Position numbers and translations under genes: made by a program. From assembly GCA_019113745.1 (NCBI GenBank), contig DXGV01000043.1:25533-89532 (forward strand): 64,000 nucleotides of DNA. The letters run 5' to 3'. The notes under the pieces are model-generated. The model saw only the letters and a program-made list of their open reading frames with translations, was not told where the DNA came from and ran no database searches. The DNA is from Candidatus Blautia intestinavium (GTDB lineage Bacteria; Bacillota; Clostridia; Lachnospirales; Lachnospiraceae). Of the stretch, positions 1 through 10,200 are shown piece by piece; position 1 is the first letter of the stretch; the number at the start of each line of letters is the position of its first letter.

Positions 1-924
1 TTGAAAAGCCTCATGTGGATTCCGCTCCTTGCCCTCAGCCTTTTTGTAATCTGTTATTTTGTGGCGGGATTCTTAAGCCGAAAGCTGGCCAAACCGCTTA
101 CCGAAATGCATCAGTTTCTTTCAGATACGGATTCCAGCGAACAATTCCGGCTTATCCATCTGGACGATTCCGGTATTGAAGAAATCGACCGTCTCCGCGA
201 TTCCCTGAACGCTTCCATACAGGCACGGGAAGCGGCCACTGAATCGCTGCTGGTAATGAAAGAACAGGAAATCCAGGCTCAGATGCTGGCGCTTCAGGCT
301 CAGATGAATCCTCATTTTCTTTATAATTCTCTGAACACCATCAGCGCCATGGCGGAAGAAGGAATGACGGAGGAGGTCAGCGGTATGTGTCAGGATATTA
401 CCTCCATTCTCCGTTATATTTCTTCTGACAGGGAGTCCGTTTCTACAGTAGAAGAAGAGCTGGAACACTGCGATCTCTATCTGCGGTGTATGAAGAAGCG
501 TTTTAAAGATTCGTTCACTTATGAATTTGATATTGCCGACGATCTGCTGGATATGAAAATCCCGAAGCTCTGTATCCAGCTTCTTATTGAAAATTCTGTA
601 AAATTCACATCACAGACAGCGCCTCCCTGGCATATCCGCGTGGAGGGCTATATTGACGACGGCCAATGGCTGATCTCTGTGAAAGACAATGGTCCCGGCT
701 TTGATCCAGAAGTGGATAAGCATCTTCGTTCCCAGATGGACGAAATTCTCAAATACAGCGTGCTGCCCAGCCTGGAACTGGATGGAATGGGAATTTTGAA
801 TATTTTCATCCGTTTTTATCTTCTTTTCGGCAAGGCGTTTCTGTTCCAGTTTGGAAACCTGCCGGAAAGAGGTTCATTTGTTATCGTAGGAGGACGTTTT
901 CATGAAGAAGATCAAACATTATAA
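1..924 (+). CDS. Sensor histidine kinase, YesM/LytS type (5' end outside window)
   Basis: This is the C-terminal part of a membrane sensor kinase; the frame is open to the window edge, so the sensor domain lies outside. A transmembrane segment is seen at about residues 4-25, followed by a HAMP-like stretch to about residue 75. The phospho-acceptor motif QMNPHFLYNSLNT is typical of the His_kinase family paired with AraC-type regulators (His near residue 105). The ATPase domain shows an N box (QLLIENSVKF) and a G1 box (DNGPGFD). It overlaps the next gene, an AraC-type response regulator, by 23 bp, so the two are co-translated partners. By family it would autophosphorylate on sensing an extracellular, probably sugar-related, signal; the ligand is not visible. 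Confidence 0.9.
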   Translation: MKSLMWIPLLALSLFVICYFVAGFLSRKLAKPLTEMHQFLSDTDSSEQFRLIHLDDSGIEEIDRLRDSLNASIQAREAATESLLVMKEQEIQAQMLALQAQMNPHFLYNSLNTISAMAEEGMTEEVSGMCQDITSILRYISSDRESVSTVEEELEHCDLYLRCMKKRFKDSFTYEFDIADDLLDMKIPKLCIQLLIENSVKFTSQTAPPWHIRVEGYIDDGQWLISVKDNGPGFDPEVDKHLRSQMDEILKYSVLPSLELDGMGILNIFIRFYLLFGKAFLFQFGNLPERGSFVIVGGRFHEEDQTL

Positions 925-1681
925 CATCATGCTGGTGGAAGACGAGATACTGCTCCGGCAGTCTCTTGCCCGCCACATTGACGCCCTGGAGATGGGCTAT
1001 AAGGTAGTCTGTCAGGCGCCGGACGGACAAACGGCCCTGGACGCTCTGGCGTCCTCAGACATCCATCTGATCATTACGGATATCCGTATGCCGGTTATGG
1101 ACGGGCTGGCTCTCGCCAAAAAAGTCCACGACCGGTACCCCCATATCCTTACCATTGTTCTTTCCGGCTATGCGGATTTTGAGTACGCCCAGGAGGCTCT
1201 ACGCCAGGGCGTATTCGACTACCTTCTGAAGCCTGTTTCCAGAGAAGATCTGGAAAGCGCCCTGGGGAAAGCCAGTCTTGCTCTGGAAAAGCATTTTCAG
1301 CTTGAGGAAGATACTTCTCTTGCAGGCAGGGATTCCAGGGAAATTGTAGATCACGTACTGCTTTACCTTCGCAATCACTACATGGACGAGGTAGATTTTT
1401 CCGAGCTTTCCTCCCGTCTTGGCTTCAGCTCCGCTTATCTGACAAAGCTTTTTAACAAGTATGTAGGATCTACTCCCTTGAAATATCTGACGGACATCCG
1501 CATACATGAAGCAAAGCACCTTCTTTTGAACACTGCCCTTCCCATCCGGGAAGTAGGAGAAAAGGTCGGATATCCGGATCAGTTTCACTTCAGCAAAACC
1601 TTCCGCAAGCTGACAGGAGTAAACCCTACCGCCTACCGTCAGAATCCCCAGACTGAAAAGGGAGAAGTACCCCCCCCCTGA
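902..1681 (+). CDS. Response regulator, YesN type (REC + AraC HTH)
   Basis: A receiver domain comes first, with the acidic pocket near the N-terminus (VEDE) and the phospho-Asp in IITDIRMPVMDG near residue 59. A linker and a C-terminal AraC-type double helix-turn-helix follow at about residues 150-250 (SAYLTKLFNKYVGSTP and DQFHFSKTFRKLTGVNP). The start at 902 is set by GGAGGACGTTTTC just upstream. It is the cognate partner of the preceding kinase. At 259 aa it is compact for the family, with almost no domain between receiver and HTH. A likely target is the convergent orphan sugar-binding protein gene or a transporter outside the window; that is inference. Confidence 0.92.
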   Translation: MKKIKHYNIMLVEDEILLRQSLARHIDALEMGYKVVCQAPDGQTALDALASSDIHLIITDIRMPVMDGLALAKKVHDRYPHILTIVLSGYADFEYAQEALRQGVFDYLLKPVSREDLESALGKASLALEKHFQLEEDTSLAGRDSREIVDHVLLYLRNHYMDEVDFSELSSRLGFSSAYLTKLFNKYVGSTPLKYLTDIRIHEAKHLLLNTALPIREVGEKVGYPDQFHFSKTFRKLTGVNPTAYRQNPQTEKGEVPPP

Positions 1682-1704
1682 AAAAATAGGCAGAATACAA
1701 AAAC

Positions 1705-1770
1705 ATCCCCGGCAGACAGGGCTTTCTGGCCGTCAACCAGTTATGCTCTTTCTGCCGGGGATATTTTATC
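1705..1770. terminator. Bidirectional hairpin terminator between convergent genes
   Basis: A perfect 12-bp stem (ATCCCCGGCAGA at 1705-1716, complement at 1751-1762) with a T-rich 3' side (ATTTTAT). It sits between the response regulator and the convergent substrate-binding protein gene and can serve both. Confidence 0.85.
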
Positions 1771-1815
1771 TGTTATTGCAGGAATTTATTATGGATTCTT
1801 TTGTTTCATGGAAGC

Positions 1816-3114
1816 TTACTGCCAGTTTTCGTCTCCTACTGCCTCTGCCTGAGTTGCTCTTCTTTCGTCGATAGCGTTGAGAACGTCTTCAGAAGTCATG
1901 TCGCCAATGAACATGGATACGATATCCTGAGTCAGCTCTGTCCACTGAGGATTCAGATATTTAATGCTGTCCTGGAATACTGTTCCTTCTTTTTCAGCAG
2001 CGTCAAGGAAAGTCTGGGTTGCTTCGCTGTAGCTCGGCGTCTGTCCTACGTCGAAAGGAAGGTTCTCGATCTTGTCGCAGTTGTCGATCATGTACTGTAC
2101 GCTGTCGGCTGACGCGATATATTCAAGATACTGTTTTGCTTCTTCCTGATGCTCGGAGCCGGAATATACAAATCTGGACGGTCCGCAGGGATGCTGAGGA
2201 TATACATCATTGTCCAGTAACGGAATTACAAACATTCCGAAGTCGTCTTCTGTATACTGTCCGTCAGAAGCCTCCGCGATAGCCGCGATCTGACCCGGTT
2301 TTTCAAGAGCCATTGCGTATTCGCCGCTTCCCAGGTTCATCAGAAGGTCTGTATACTCGTCGGACAGATAATTGTCTCCGAAGTATCCTTTCTGAGCCAT
2401 ATCGTTTAACTGATCAAGGGCTTCCTTCAGTTCCGGAACATCTGCAAATTTGATCTTATTGTTGTTCAGATCGTCTACAATGCCCGGTACAAGCTCCTCA
2501 TATTTTCCTCCGATCTCAGTGAACCACATGGTCTGATGCCAGCCGTCTGCGCAGGGCTCATAGATCGGGATGATATCGTTATCGAGAAGTGTCTGGCAGA
2601 TCTCTTCAAATTCCGCATATGTAGTGGGAACTTCAAGACCGTTTTCCTCAAAAATCTTTTTGTTGTAAACAACATAGTAGTCTGTAGAAACATCATAGTA
2701 GGTCATTCCATAAACTTTACCGTCTACGGAAGTCTGTTCTTTTGCAAATTCATCATAGGTTTCCACCCACGCCTGGTCGGAAAGATCTACCGCATTTTTC
2801 TCAACATTGTACTGGGATACAATATCGAAGCTTCCGGACTGTCCGCCGAAAATATCCGGACCCTCGCCGCTGTTCAGCTTTGTCATCAGCATATTGTAAT
2901 ACTGATCTGCCGGAACAATCTGATAGTCTACTTTAATACCGGTTTCTTCTTCAAACTGCTTGCCAAGTTCCATTTCCGCATCGTACACCCAGTCCTGGCT
3001 TGCCATAACTGTGATGGTGGTGCCTTCGTCAGCCAGCGCGGACTGAGCTGAAACTGACAGGGAGCCTGCTACCATTACTCCGCACAACAGTGCAGCCACT
3101 ACTCTTTTTTTCAT
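1816..3114 (-). CDS. Extracellular sugar-binding protein of an ABC transporter (orphan)
   Basis: A 432-aa family-1 extracellular solute-binding protein, carrying the usual TTITVMASQDW strand and FEEETGIKVDYQ motif after the signal peptide, and LNSGEGPDIFGG. By family it captures oligosaccharides outside the membrane for a MalFG-type importer. The signal peptide ends in a Sec/SPase I-like site (SALA-DEG). There is no lipobox cysteine, which is unusual for a Gram-positive solute-binding protein that must stay at the cell surface. No permease or ATPase gene is adjacent: upstream is a methyltransferase gene with its own terminator, and downstream is a convergent sensor-regulator pair. The start has AGGAGGG upstream. 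Substrate unknown. Confidence 0.88.
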   Translation of the reverse strand: MKKRVVAALLCGVMVAGSLSVSAQSALADEGTTITVMASQDWVYDAEMELGKQFEEETGIKVDYQIVPADQYYNMLMTKLNSGEGPDIFGGQSGSFDIVSQYNVEKNAVDLSDQAWVETYDEFAKEQTSVDGKVYGMTYYDVSTDYYVVYNKKIFEENGLEVPTTYAEFEEICQTLLDNDIIPIYEPCADGWHQTMWFTEIGGKYEELVPGIVDDLNNNKIKFADVPELKEALDQLNDMAQKGYFGDNYLSDEYTDLLMNLGSGEYAMALEKPGQIAAIAEASDGQYTEDDFGMFVIPLLDNDVYPQHPCGPSRFVYSGSEHQEEAKQYLEYIASADSVQYMIDNCDKIENLPFDVGQTPSYSEATQTFLDAAEKEGTVFQDSIKYLNPQWTELTQDIVSMFIGDMTSEDVLNAIDERRATQAEAVGDENWQ

Positions 3115-3222
3115 ATTAAAAAACCCTCCTGTTTTTTTGATATGTCTATCTTATCAACACATTTAACAATATAACATGGAAATAGCACAGCAGTTTTTGT
3201 CAATTTTTAACTTCCTCTGAAA

Positions 3223-3266
3223 TAAAAAAGACGTGCGTGGGGATTCAGCACGCACATCTTTTTTAT
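3223..3266 (-). terminator. Terminator of the methyltransferase fusion gene
   Basis: Stem GTGCGTG/CACGCAC (3233-3239 with 3249-3255), flanked by A-run and T-run (AAAAAAGA ... TCTTTTTT). It lies 15-58 bases beyond the stop codon at 3281 and would insulate the downstream binding-protein gene. Confidence 0.9.
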
Positions 3267-3280
3267 CTTTTTATATATGG

Positions 3281-6139
3281 TTATCTTCCAAGTGACTCGC
3301 AGAACGTCCCCTTTACATCACTCCAGTTCTTTTCTGCATAGTCCAGAAGGTATACCGCCTGCTCCATGGACATTTCCGGGAAGAGAAGGAAGAGACTGTG
3401 AGAACCATATTTTTTCACAATACGGTCTACATTTCTGATCCAGTCTTCAAATTCTCCGGAATATACCTTAACCCAGATGGATTTTCCTGCTGCAATAGCC
3501 TTATCATAAATCACATCCCAGTCCGGAAGGGTTCCGTCAGGACCTGCGTCTCCGCTGGTCCACTGAAGAGCGTCGATCCCGTCGATCTCCATCAGCGCGT
3601 CCATATGCTTGATCGCCGCCGGACCGTCCAGATGATACAGCACATGATCCGCTTTTTCAGACTGGGCTTTCAGAGACGGCTGGATATAAGTACGGAAATC
3701 ATCCGGAGCCATCATAGCGGAGAAATCGCACTGCAGTTTTACAGTCTTTCCAGGTCCCCAGATCTGGAATACGGTGTAGGCGTTGCCGCCTTCTTCATCC
3801 TTGATCACATCATAAAAACGGTTATAATAATCGTAATAGCAATCTGTTACTTCCTGGATTCTCTCTCCGACTTTTTCCGGTTCGTCAAGAAGATCCATCA
3901 GTATATCCTGAGCTCCGCGAAGAGATGCAAGAACATCAATATTTTCCATAAGGTCGGGCATATCTACATAGAAATCATTTCCGGCCAGCTCACGGCAGTC
4001 TTTTGCAAGCTGAAGGTGTTTTTTGAACCATTTATTGTCAGGATCAAACTGCAGTTTCGGAACGCCGTCCCAACTGTCCAGGCATTTTTTAAACCATACG
4101 GTATCCTCTTTAAATCCGATATCGGAGCCAAGGTATGCGGCAAGGGAGCCTGGTCCGAAATCGATATTCAGGTTCGGGAAGCTTTCTCCCAGGAAAGCGT
4201 GGGTTTCACAGAAATAGCGGTAACGATCCACAATTCTCTGGGCGTTCTGGTATTTATCCTCCATATCTTTCCATTTCAGTTCTTCCGGCATGTTGTAGTA
4301 TTTGCCCTGGCAGATCTGATCAAGATAACCGCCCTCTACAGGAGTTCCGTCGGAATACTGCTCTACCTCCGGTCTTCTGGCAATCACGCACATCAGCGGT
4401 CTTCCTGTGTTTTTATGGTTCCAGTAATTTCTGAACTTTTCTTTCGTCTTATCCCAGTCCAGTTTGTATCCTTCTCCCGGTCCCGGCAGACGTACAGAGC
4501 TGATGTCTACGGCGTTTTTGTCAAAATGGACGTTTACTTTGTTCTCTGCCTTCGGCGCTTCCTGTTTCTTTTCGGCTTTTTCAGCTCCCGCTGCTTTTTC
4601 AGCCTTTTTTGCTTCCATAGCCGCGATCTCTTCCGGTGAAAGATCAAACTCTCCTGCCGCCGCTCTTGCGCAGAATCCGGAATCGGAATACTCTTTCGCT
4701 TTTTCCGCCGCGGAAGCAGCGTCCTCTGTATACGCGTCCGCGCCGATCTCATCTGCAAACGCCTGGGAGATCGGGGCGCCGCCTACCATGATCTTAATAC
4801 GGGGACGGAAAGGCTGTTCCAGAAGGGCCGCTACCGTATCCCTGAGGGAAGGCATTGTCGTTGTAAGAAGAGCGGAAAGAGCCACGATCGTAGCGTCTTT
4901 ATTCTCGTTTACTGTATCAATGAAGGTTTGGATCGGTACGTCTACGCCAAGGTCGATCACTTCAAACCCGGCGCTCTCAAACATCATTCCCACCAGATTT
5001 TTTCCGATATCATGAAGATCCCCTGCAACAGTTCCCAGGATGATCTTTCCTGCGCTTCCTGCCTCTCCTGTTGCCAGATATGGTTTCAGTACTTCCACTC
5101 CGGCTTTCATAGCGCGGGCCGCCGCAAGCATCTGAGGAACGAAAATGATTTCTTTTTTGAAGTTCTCTCCCACAACGGCCATAGCTCCGATCATACCGTC
5201 GTTAAGAATTGCCGTGGGATCGCAGCCTGCGTCCAGCGCTTCCTGCACACACTGTCCGATTTCTTTATTTTTACCGTTCTCAGTGGCTTTAAATACCGCC
5301 AGCATTTTTTCATCCATAGCGTTCTGCGGTTTCTCCTCTGCCGGAGCTTCTTCGGTACGGCTGTTGAATTTCGCGATATAGTTCAGGCAGTAATCATCCT
5401 TCTCCAGAAGGGCGTTTGTGGCATAAATCATTCCGATCATGTTTTTATTGGTAGGATCCACAATCGCGCTGTCCATTCCCGCGTTCATGGCGAGCACCAT
5501 AAATGCCTGATTGATATTCTTTCTTACAGGCAGCCCGTAGGAGATATTGGAAAGCCCGCTTGTAATATGGATATCCGGATACTCGGCCTTGATCTGGCGG
5601 CAGCAGTCCGCGAATACGGTCAGGGCTGTCTGGTCAGTAGAAAGAGTAACTACCAGAGGGTCTATGTGAAGACGGCTGGGCGCAATATTATACTCTTTCG
5701 CTTTTTCCATGATCCCATGGAATACTTTCATACGTTTTTCCACAGAATCCGGAATACCGTCGTTGTCGCACAGAAGAGCGACGCACTCCCATTCTGTATC
5801 TGCGATCACCGGAAAGACCGTATCAATTTTGTCTCCCTCTAAAGAAACAGAATTTATAAGTCCCGGTCTTTTGCATAATTTAATTCCTTCCACACAGACT
5901 CTCGGACTTGGGCTGTCCACACAGATCCGCGTATCTGTTACCTCCTGTACAAGATCTATCATCCATTTCAGTGTCTCTACTTCCACTTCCTCTTCTACAG
6001 AAGCGCATACGTCCAGAAAATCCGCACCTGCGTCCGCCTGCATTTTAGCTCTTTCACGGATAAGATCCGCATCTCTTTCCGCGATCGCCTTTGCTACTGA
6101 AGGAATGGAACCGTTCAGTTTCTCTCCGATAATAATCAT
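3281..6139 (-). CDS. Fused corrinoid methyl-transfer protein: pterin methyltransferase + B12 domain + URO-D-type methyltransferase
   Basis: One 952-aa chain holds three modules that are normally separate proteins. Residues ~1-265 form a dihydropteroate-synthase/MtrH-like methyltetrahydrofolate methyltransferase (MIIIGEKLNGSIPSV; GADFLDVCAS; RICVDSPSP). Residues ~275-490 form a corrinoid protein: a four-helix cap, then a B12 domain with the cobalt-ligand motif DLHDIGKN and the rear-loop GGAPIS. A Lys/Ala/Glu-rich linker (~500-545) leads to a C-terminal URO-D-family methyltransferase (~550-952; HLDGP, DALQWTSGDAG). In the Moorella Mtv system these roles are MtvA, MtvC and MtvB, so a likely reaction is demethylation of an O-methyl donor to give methyl-THF; this is inference. 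In the C-terminal module the HLDG motif has Asp where MtaA-type enzymes have a Zn-binding Cys. GGAGG precedes the start. No corrinoid-activating protein is nearby. Confidence 0.9.
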   Translation of the reverse strand: MIIIGEKLNGSIPSVAKAIAERDADLIRERAKMQADAGADFLDVCASVEEEVEVETLKWMIDLVQEVTDTRICVDSPSPRVCVEGIKLCKRPGLINSVSLEGDKIDTVFPVIADTEWECVALLCDNDGIPDSVEKRMKVFHGIMEKAKEYNIAPSRLHIDPLVVTLSTDQTALTVFADCCRQIKAEYPDIHITSGLSNISYGLPVRKNINQAFMVLAMNAGMDSAIVDPTNKNMIGMIYATNALLEKDDYCLNYIAKFNSRTEEAPAEEKPQNAMDEKMLAVFKATENGKNKEIGQCVQEALDAGCDPTAILNDGMIGAMAVVGENFKKEIIFVPQMLAAARAMKAGVEVLKPYLATGEAGSAGKIILGTVAGDLHDIGKNLVGMMFESAGFEVIDLGVDVPIQTFIDTVNENKDATIVALSALLTTTMPSLRDTVAALLEQPFRPRIKIMVGGAPISQAFADEIGADAYTEDAASAAEKAKEYSDSGFCARAAAGEFDLSPEEIAAMEAKKAEKAAGAEKAEKKQEAPKAENKVNVHFDKNAVDISSVRLPGPGEGYKLDWDKTKEKFRNYWNHKNTGRPLMCVIARRPEVEQYSDGTPVEGGYLDQICQGKYYNMPEELKWKDMEDKYQNAQRIVDRYRYFCETHAFLGESFPNLNIDFGPGSLAAYLGSDIGFKEDTVWFKKCLDSWDGVPKLQFDPDNKWFKKHLQLAKDCRELAGNDFYVDMPDLMENIDVLASLRGAQDILMDLLDEPEKVGERIQEVTDCYYDYYNRFYDVIKDEEGGNAYTVFQIWGPGKTVKLQCDFSAMMAPDDFRTYIQPSLKAQSEKADHVLYHLDGPAAIKHMDALMEIDGIDALQWTSGDAGPDGTLPDWDVIYDKAIAAGKSIWVKVYSGEFEDWIRNVDRIVKKYGSHSLFLLFPEMSMEQAVYLLDYAEKNWSDVKGTFCESLGR

Positions 6140-6203
6140 CTTTTTGTTTCCTCCGCATTTATTAGATATTTTGATTTTAACGGATTCCTTTTGTATGTGC
6201 GTC

Positions 6204-6266
6204 TACTATTTTTTGCAGGTTATATACTATTTTTCGATTTTGTCCCGGCAGTTTATATACTATTTT
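6204..6266. promoter_or_regulatory. Three phased TACTATTTT repeats, probable AraC operators
   Basis: Identical nonamers TACTATTTT occur at 6204-6212, 6225-6233 and 6258-6266. The last two sit in the longer shared word TTATATACTATTTT. Start-to-start spacings are 21 and 33 bp, close to two and three helical turns. They lie between the methyltransferase gene and the divergent AraC regulator gene, as expected for direct-repeat AraC-family sites. The methyltransferase promoter has no good -35, consistent with activation. Confidence 0.6.
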
Positions 6267-6336
6267 GCAAAAAATATGATATAATTTCCTAGTTATATAT
6301 CCTTTTTCAAAGACATCAGGAAAGGCGGACATTTTC

Positions 6337-7194
6337 ATGAAACTGGAACGCGACAATATTCCTCTTAACAAAGATTTCCCTTTTCAGATCTCCCGGGTAA
6401 TCCTCAACTCACAGAACAGTCATCCGGATACCTGGCACTGGCACAGTTATTTTGAGATCACCTGCGTACAGCGGGGAAGGGGGAATTACTTTGTCAACGG
6501 TCAGGAATATACCATGGGTAAAGGCGATATTATCATATTTAACAATGTAGAACCCCATGGCTGGAAACTTCTGGACGAAGATATGGAGCTGCTCGTTATG
6601 ATCTTCTCTCCGGAGTTTGTAGCGGAAAAACTGAGTTTTTTTGATTCCGGTTATCTGAAGCCCTTTGTGGAAAGAGGCAGCAATTTCAAAAACCGTATCG
6701 GGTGTGAAGAACCTGTAAGCCACGAAATACGAAAAGGTATCCGGGAAATCTACCGGGAATGGGAAGAAAAAAAAGACGGCTATCATCTGATGATCAAAGC
6801 CAACATTCTCAGAATCCTCACTATGCTGATCCGCGCTTATCAGGATGAGAGCAAATCGGACGAAATGCTGAAGGAAAAGAAAAATTCCATGAAACGGCTG
6901 GAACAGGCTTTTCAGTACATCAACGGCCATTTTTGTGAAAAAATCACCCTGGAAGAAGCGGCCGGAGCCGCTTTTATGAGCCCCAGTTATTTTTCCACCT
7001 ATTTTCGCAAGGTTACGAATATCAGTTTCAGCGAATATGTTACACGTCTCAGGATTTCCCATGCCCGGGAGCTGTTAAAAAAGACAGACCGGAGTGTTAC
7101 TGATATCGCAATGGAATGTGGTTTTAATAATATTTCTAATTTTTACCGCTTATATAAACGTCACACCGGACATCCTCCCAGAGAAGATTCCTGA
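6337..7194 (+). CDS. AraC-family transcriptional regulator with cupin sensor domain
   Basis: A 285-aa one-component regulator. The N-terminal cupin/AraC-binding domain (~15-150) shows HPDTWHWHSYFEITCV and GKGDIIIFNNVEPHGW, typical of sugar- or small-molecule-responsive members. The C-terminal AraC DNA-binding domain (~185-285) has two HTH motifs (SPSYFSTYFRKVTNISF and NISNFYRLYKRHTGHPP). It is divergent from the methyltransferase fusion and most likely controls it through the TACTATTTT repeats. The start is supported by AGGAAAGGCGG upstream. A good TATAAT (6280-6285) lacks a matching -35, which would fit autoregulation. Confidence 0.93.
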   Translation: MKLERDNIPLNKDFPFQISRVILNSQNSHPDTWHWHSYFEITCVQRGRGNYFVNGQEYTMGKGDIIIFNNVEPHGWKLLDEDMELLVMIFSPEFVAEKLSFFDSGYLKPFVERGSNFKNRIGCEEPVSHEIRKGIREIYREWEEKKDGYHLMIKANILRILTMLIRAYQDESKSDEMLKEKKNSMKRLEQAFQYINGHFCEKITLEEAAGAAFMSPSYFSTYFRKVTNISFSEYVTRLRISHARELLKKTDRSVTDIAMECGFNNISNFYRLYKRHTGHPPREDS

Positions 7195-7196
7195 AA

Positions 7197-7244
7197 CAGA
7201 AGGGGCGCAGAATCCGGAAACTTCCCGGATCCCGTTCCCTTCTG
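7197..7244. terminator. Inverted repeat between convergent genes
   Basis: CAGAAGGGG (7197-7205) pairs with CCCTTCTG (7237-7244), with a nested ATCCGG/CCGGAT stem inside. It sits between the AraC gene and the end of the surface-protein operon. There is no U tract, so terminator function is only suggested. Confidence 0.4.
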
Positions 7245-7252
7245 CTGTGTGC

Positions 7253-10200
7253 TTATGGAATAATAGGGATTTTGTTTCTAATAACGTCTGTATGGCTGTA
7301 TCTGTCATAAATTGTTTTTCTGTTGCGGAAAGTAAGCTCCGCTTCCGGCCGCTCCGTATCAATAGCGGCAATACCGGAATTTCCGGAAACAGATACGTTT
7401 TCTGTATCGGCGTACACGCCTTCCAGTTCATATCGGAGGGTTTCCAGTTCGCTGACGGTATATCTTCCCAAAGGAATTTCAAATACGCATTTCATGATCC
7501 CATAGCCGTTTTCCGTTGTATATTCGCCCTCCCGGAATTCAACATAATCTTCATAAGTATGCGTTTTACCTTTTACATCTGTTCCTGACACCTTAAAACG
7601 GAATACAGGATTTCCATGGGCCCAGGTAATCTCATCCTCTTTGATCTGTTTTACAACAGTGACCTTTCCCATGGGCGGGAGGACAGGAGTATTAGCCGCT
7701 TCAATCTCTATCTTCTGTTCCTGTTCTCCGGCTGAGGCAAAAGAGATTTCTTTTTCAAATGTCCCTTCGTATCCGGAAGGATTTTTCACTTCAACGATCC
7801 GGAATTTTCCTTCATTTTCTTCAGTAACAGGAAGCCTCTCCGACAGATAAGCGCCTTCTTCTGTATGATATGTAATGTCAGGCGTTTCCAGTGTATCCTC
7901 GTAGGTTTCTGTAGCCGCGTTCCATTGAAGCACTTTAAACGCTCCGTCTTTTTCTTCGATTTCCTTTCCGGTCAGACTGTCCTTTTTCGTGATAAAGATT
8001 CTTCCGTAGATGATTTTGATTTTTGTATTGGGCGCTTCATATACCGTATTTTCCTTTAAGGAGGCAAGATCTATATCCCTCTGCCATCCGCCGTCGTACC
8101 CCTGAGGCGCTTTTGATTCTACTATCCGGAATTTCCCAAGGTTATCTGACGTATACGTCATAATACCGGATCCATACTGCTTTTTCCCTGCATCATATGC
8201 CATTTTTTTCGCAAATACATACTGATTTTTTTCTTTACTCCACTGATAGAGATCAAATTCCGCACCTGTAAGGTTCTGAGAAGCGTCCTCTCCGTCCACC
8301 TTTCTGACAAAGCAGCTTCCTGTGATTTTTCCTTTTACATAAGTAACGTTTGTTGACTGTGTATCGTTTAGCATACTGGAAACGATCTGTCTCTTTGCAC
8401 TGTTTCCTATATAAAAAACTGACTCTTTATAATGATTATGGGCCGCAATTGTTCCGGCGTCCCTGGCCGTTACCTGGATCCTGAAATAATAGGTAACGTC
8501 ATTCATAGCCTCGTCTGTCTTAAGAAAAGCAGGCTGGGCGGAAAATTTTACGGTATTGCCGGAATATGAAACCGTAAAATACTTTGTCACATCCTGTCCG
8601 CCGGACGTCTGCACCTTCGCGGATCTATATGTCAGACAACTGTCCAGAGTATCCGTAACCTCAAATTTGCTGTAGTCTCCCGGCAGAAGTCTCTGAGAAA
8701 TCACATAGTCGAAGGTTTTCCCTGGCGTTATTTCAAAGGCATTATTTTCCGATCCGCATTCCTGCATTTTATCAAAAGAAGCTCCCGTGTCTCCCACCTT
8801 TTTCGTCGGTCCGGGATTCGGTTCATATGTTCCCACTGACCGGGAGGTGGAAATAAAAAAGGCGTTCATGGGTCCTTTTCCGGTACTCCAGGATTTCTGC
8901 GCCATCCAGTTCACCGTAAAAGTTCCATTAAAATCCACTTGGCACCATCCTTTCGGATCGGAATTTGTCGTTGCAACGCCTTCTTCTCCTCTAAGCTCCA
9001 GATAAGAACTTCCGCCGGAGGATGTTCCCGCCGATGCTTTTAAATGGTCGTATCCGTTTCGTATATACAGTCCGTCCACTCCCCAGTTGTCATAAATCCG
9101 GAATCCCTGGCCTCCGTCCAGATCAGCCATTGTCACATGGCCTTTCGGACTGATCTTTTCCTGTGTGTTATGCTTATAGAATTCAAATTGAAAACGTACT
9201 GTTCCCACAGATATGGTATTAAACGCAATACGGTCTTTATAAAACAGAATGCAGGGATAAATCCTGTTTCCGTCAAGGCCAACATGATTATTATTTACTG
9301 TTCCCCACGACACCGCCGTCACCTTCAAATCCACGATCTGACCCTGATATTCTCCCACATTGCTGTATAAAACAGAAATCGGTGAGGAATATGTCGAATC
9401 ATTGATCAGCGCTCCGTAAAAGGTATTGCAGTAAGAAGAAGTAAAACCATTTTCATCTCCAAACCATCCATGAAGTTTTTCATTTAAAGTCCCGTTATAC
9501 CGGCTGATGGATTTCAGAGTCGTTACGCCTTCACGAAACGCATATGTAAAGGCATAATCCTGCTTCATTTTGGTATCTGCGTTTACTTTCTGAACTTTGA
9601 TCCCGCTTCTCTGCGCCGCCGCCATAAGAGGGAGCGCCGGCTGGATTTCTGTATTCTCTTCCGTTTTCTCCTCTTCGGATTTCTCCGCATGGATTTCCAT
9701 TACTACATCGGATTTTGGCATAGAAAATTCATAGATACCGGGAGCCGTCTCTGCGATATCCATTCTCCCGTTTTCCCCCTGAGCGTTTACTTCTTCCACT
9801 GTATATCCCGGGGACGGGATCACATAAAACTTTGCCGTATCTCCTTCTCGTAATTCATGGACCTGGCCTTTCAGCATTTCCCATGTTTCTTCTGTTAATA
9901 ATTCTGAGACGTCTGCCGGAAGAATTTCTTTTGCAATTTCTATATCTGTCTCCGGTTTTTCTTCCGCAGCTTCCTCCTCATAATCTGTAAAGTCGTCTGT
10001 GATCAGGCCCGCTTCCTGGTCTGTCCACATTTCTATACTTCGCCCGGAAAATTCTGTTCCCGCTTCCATATATCCTGTTTCTGTCCCGGAATCCAGGCCG
10101 TACATTTCCGGCGTGCAGACTTTTGTCACATACACGCCGCTGTCTTTAGCCGCATCCTCCGGAGTTTCCAGAGGATCCTCCATTTCTAACGTTCCATTTT

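Noticed and set aside
7253..7400. LPXTG motif at the end of the large surface protein
   Set aside because: Searched for but absent; the protein ends RNKIPIIP without hydrophobic helix or basic tail.
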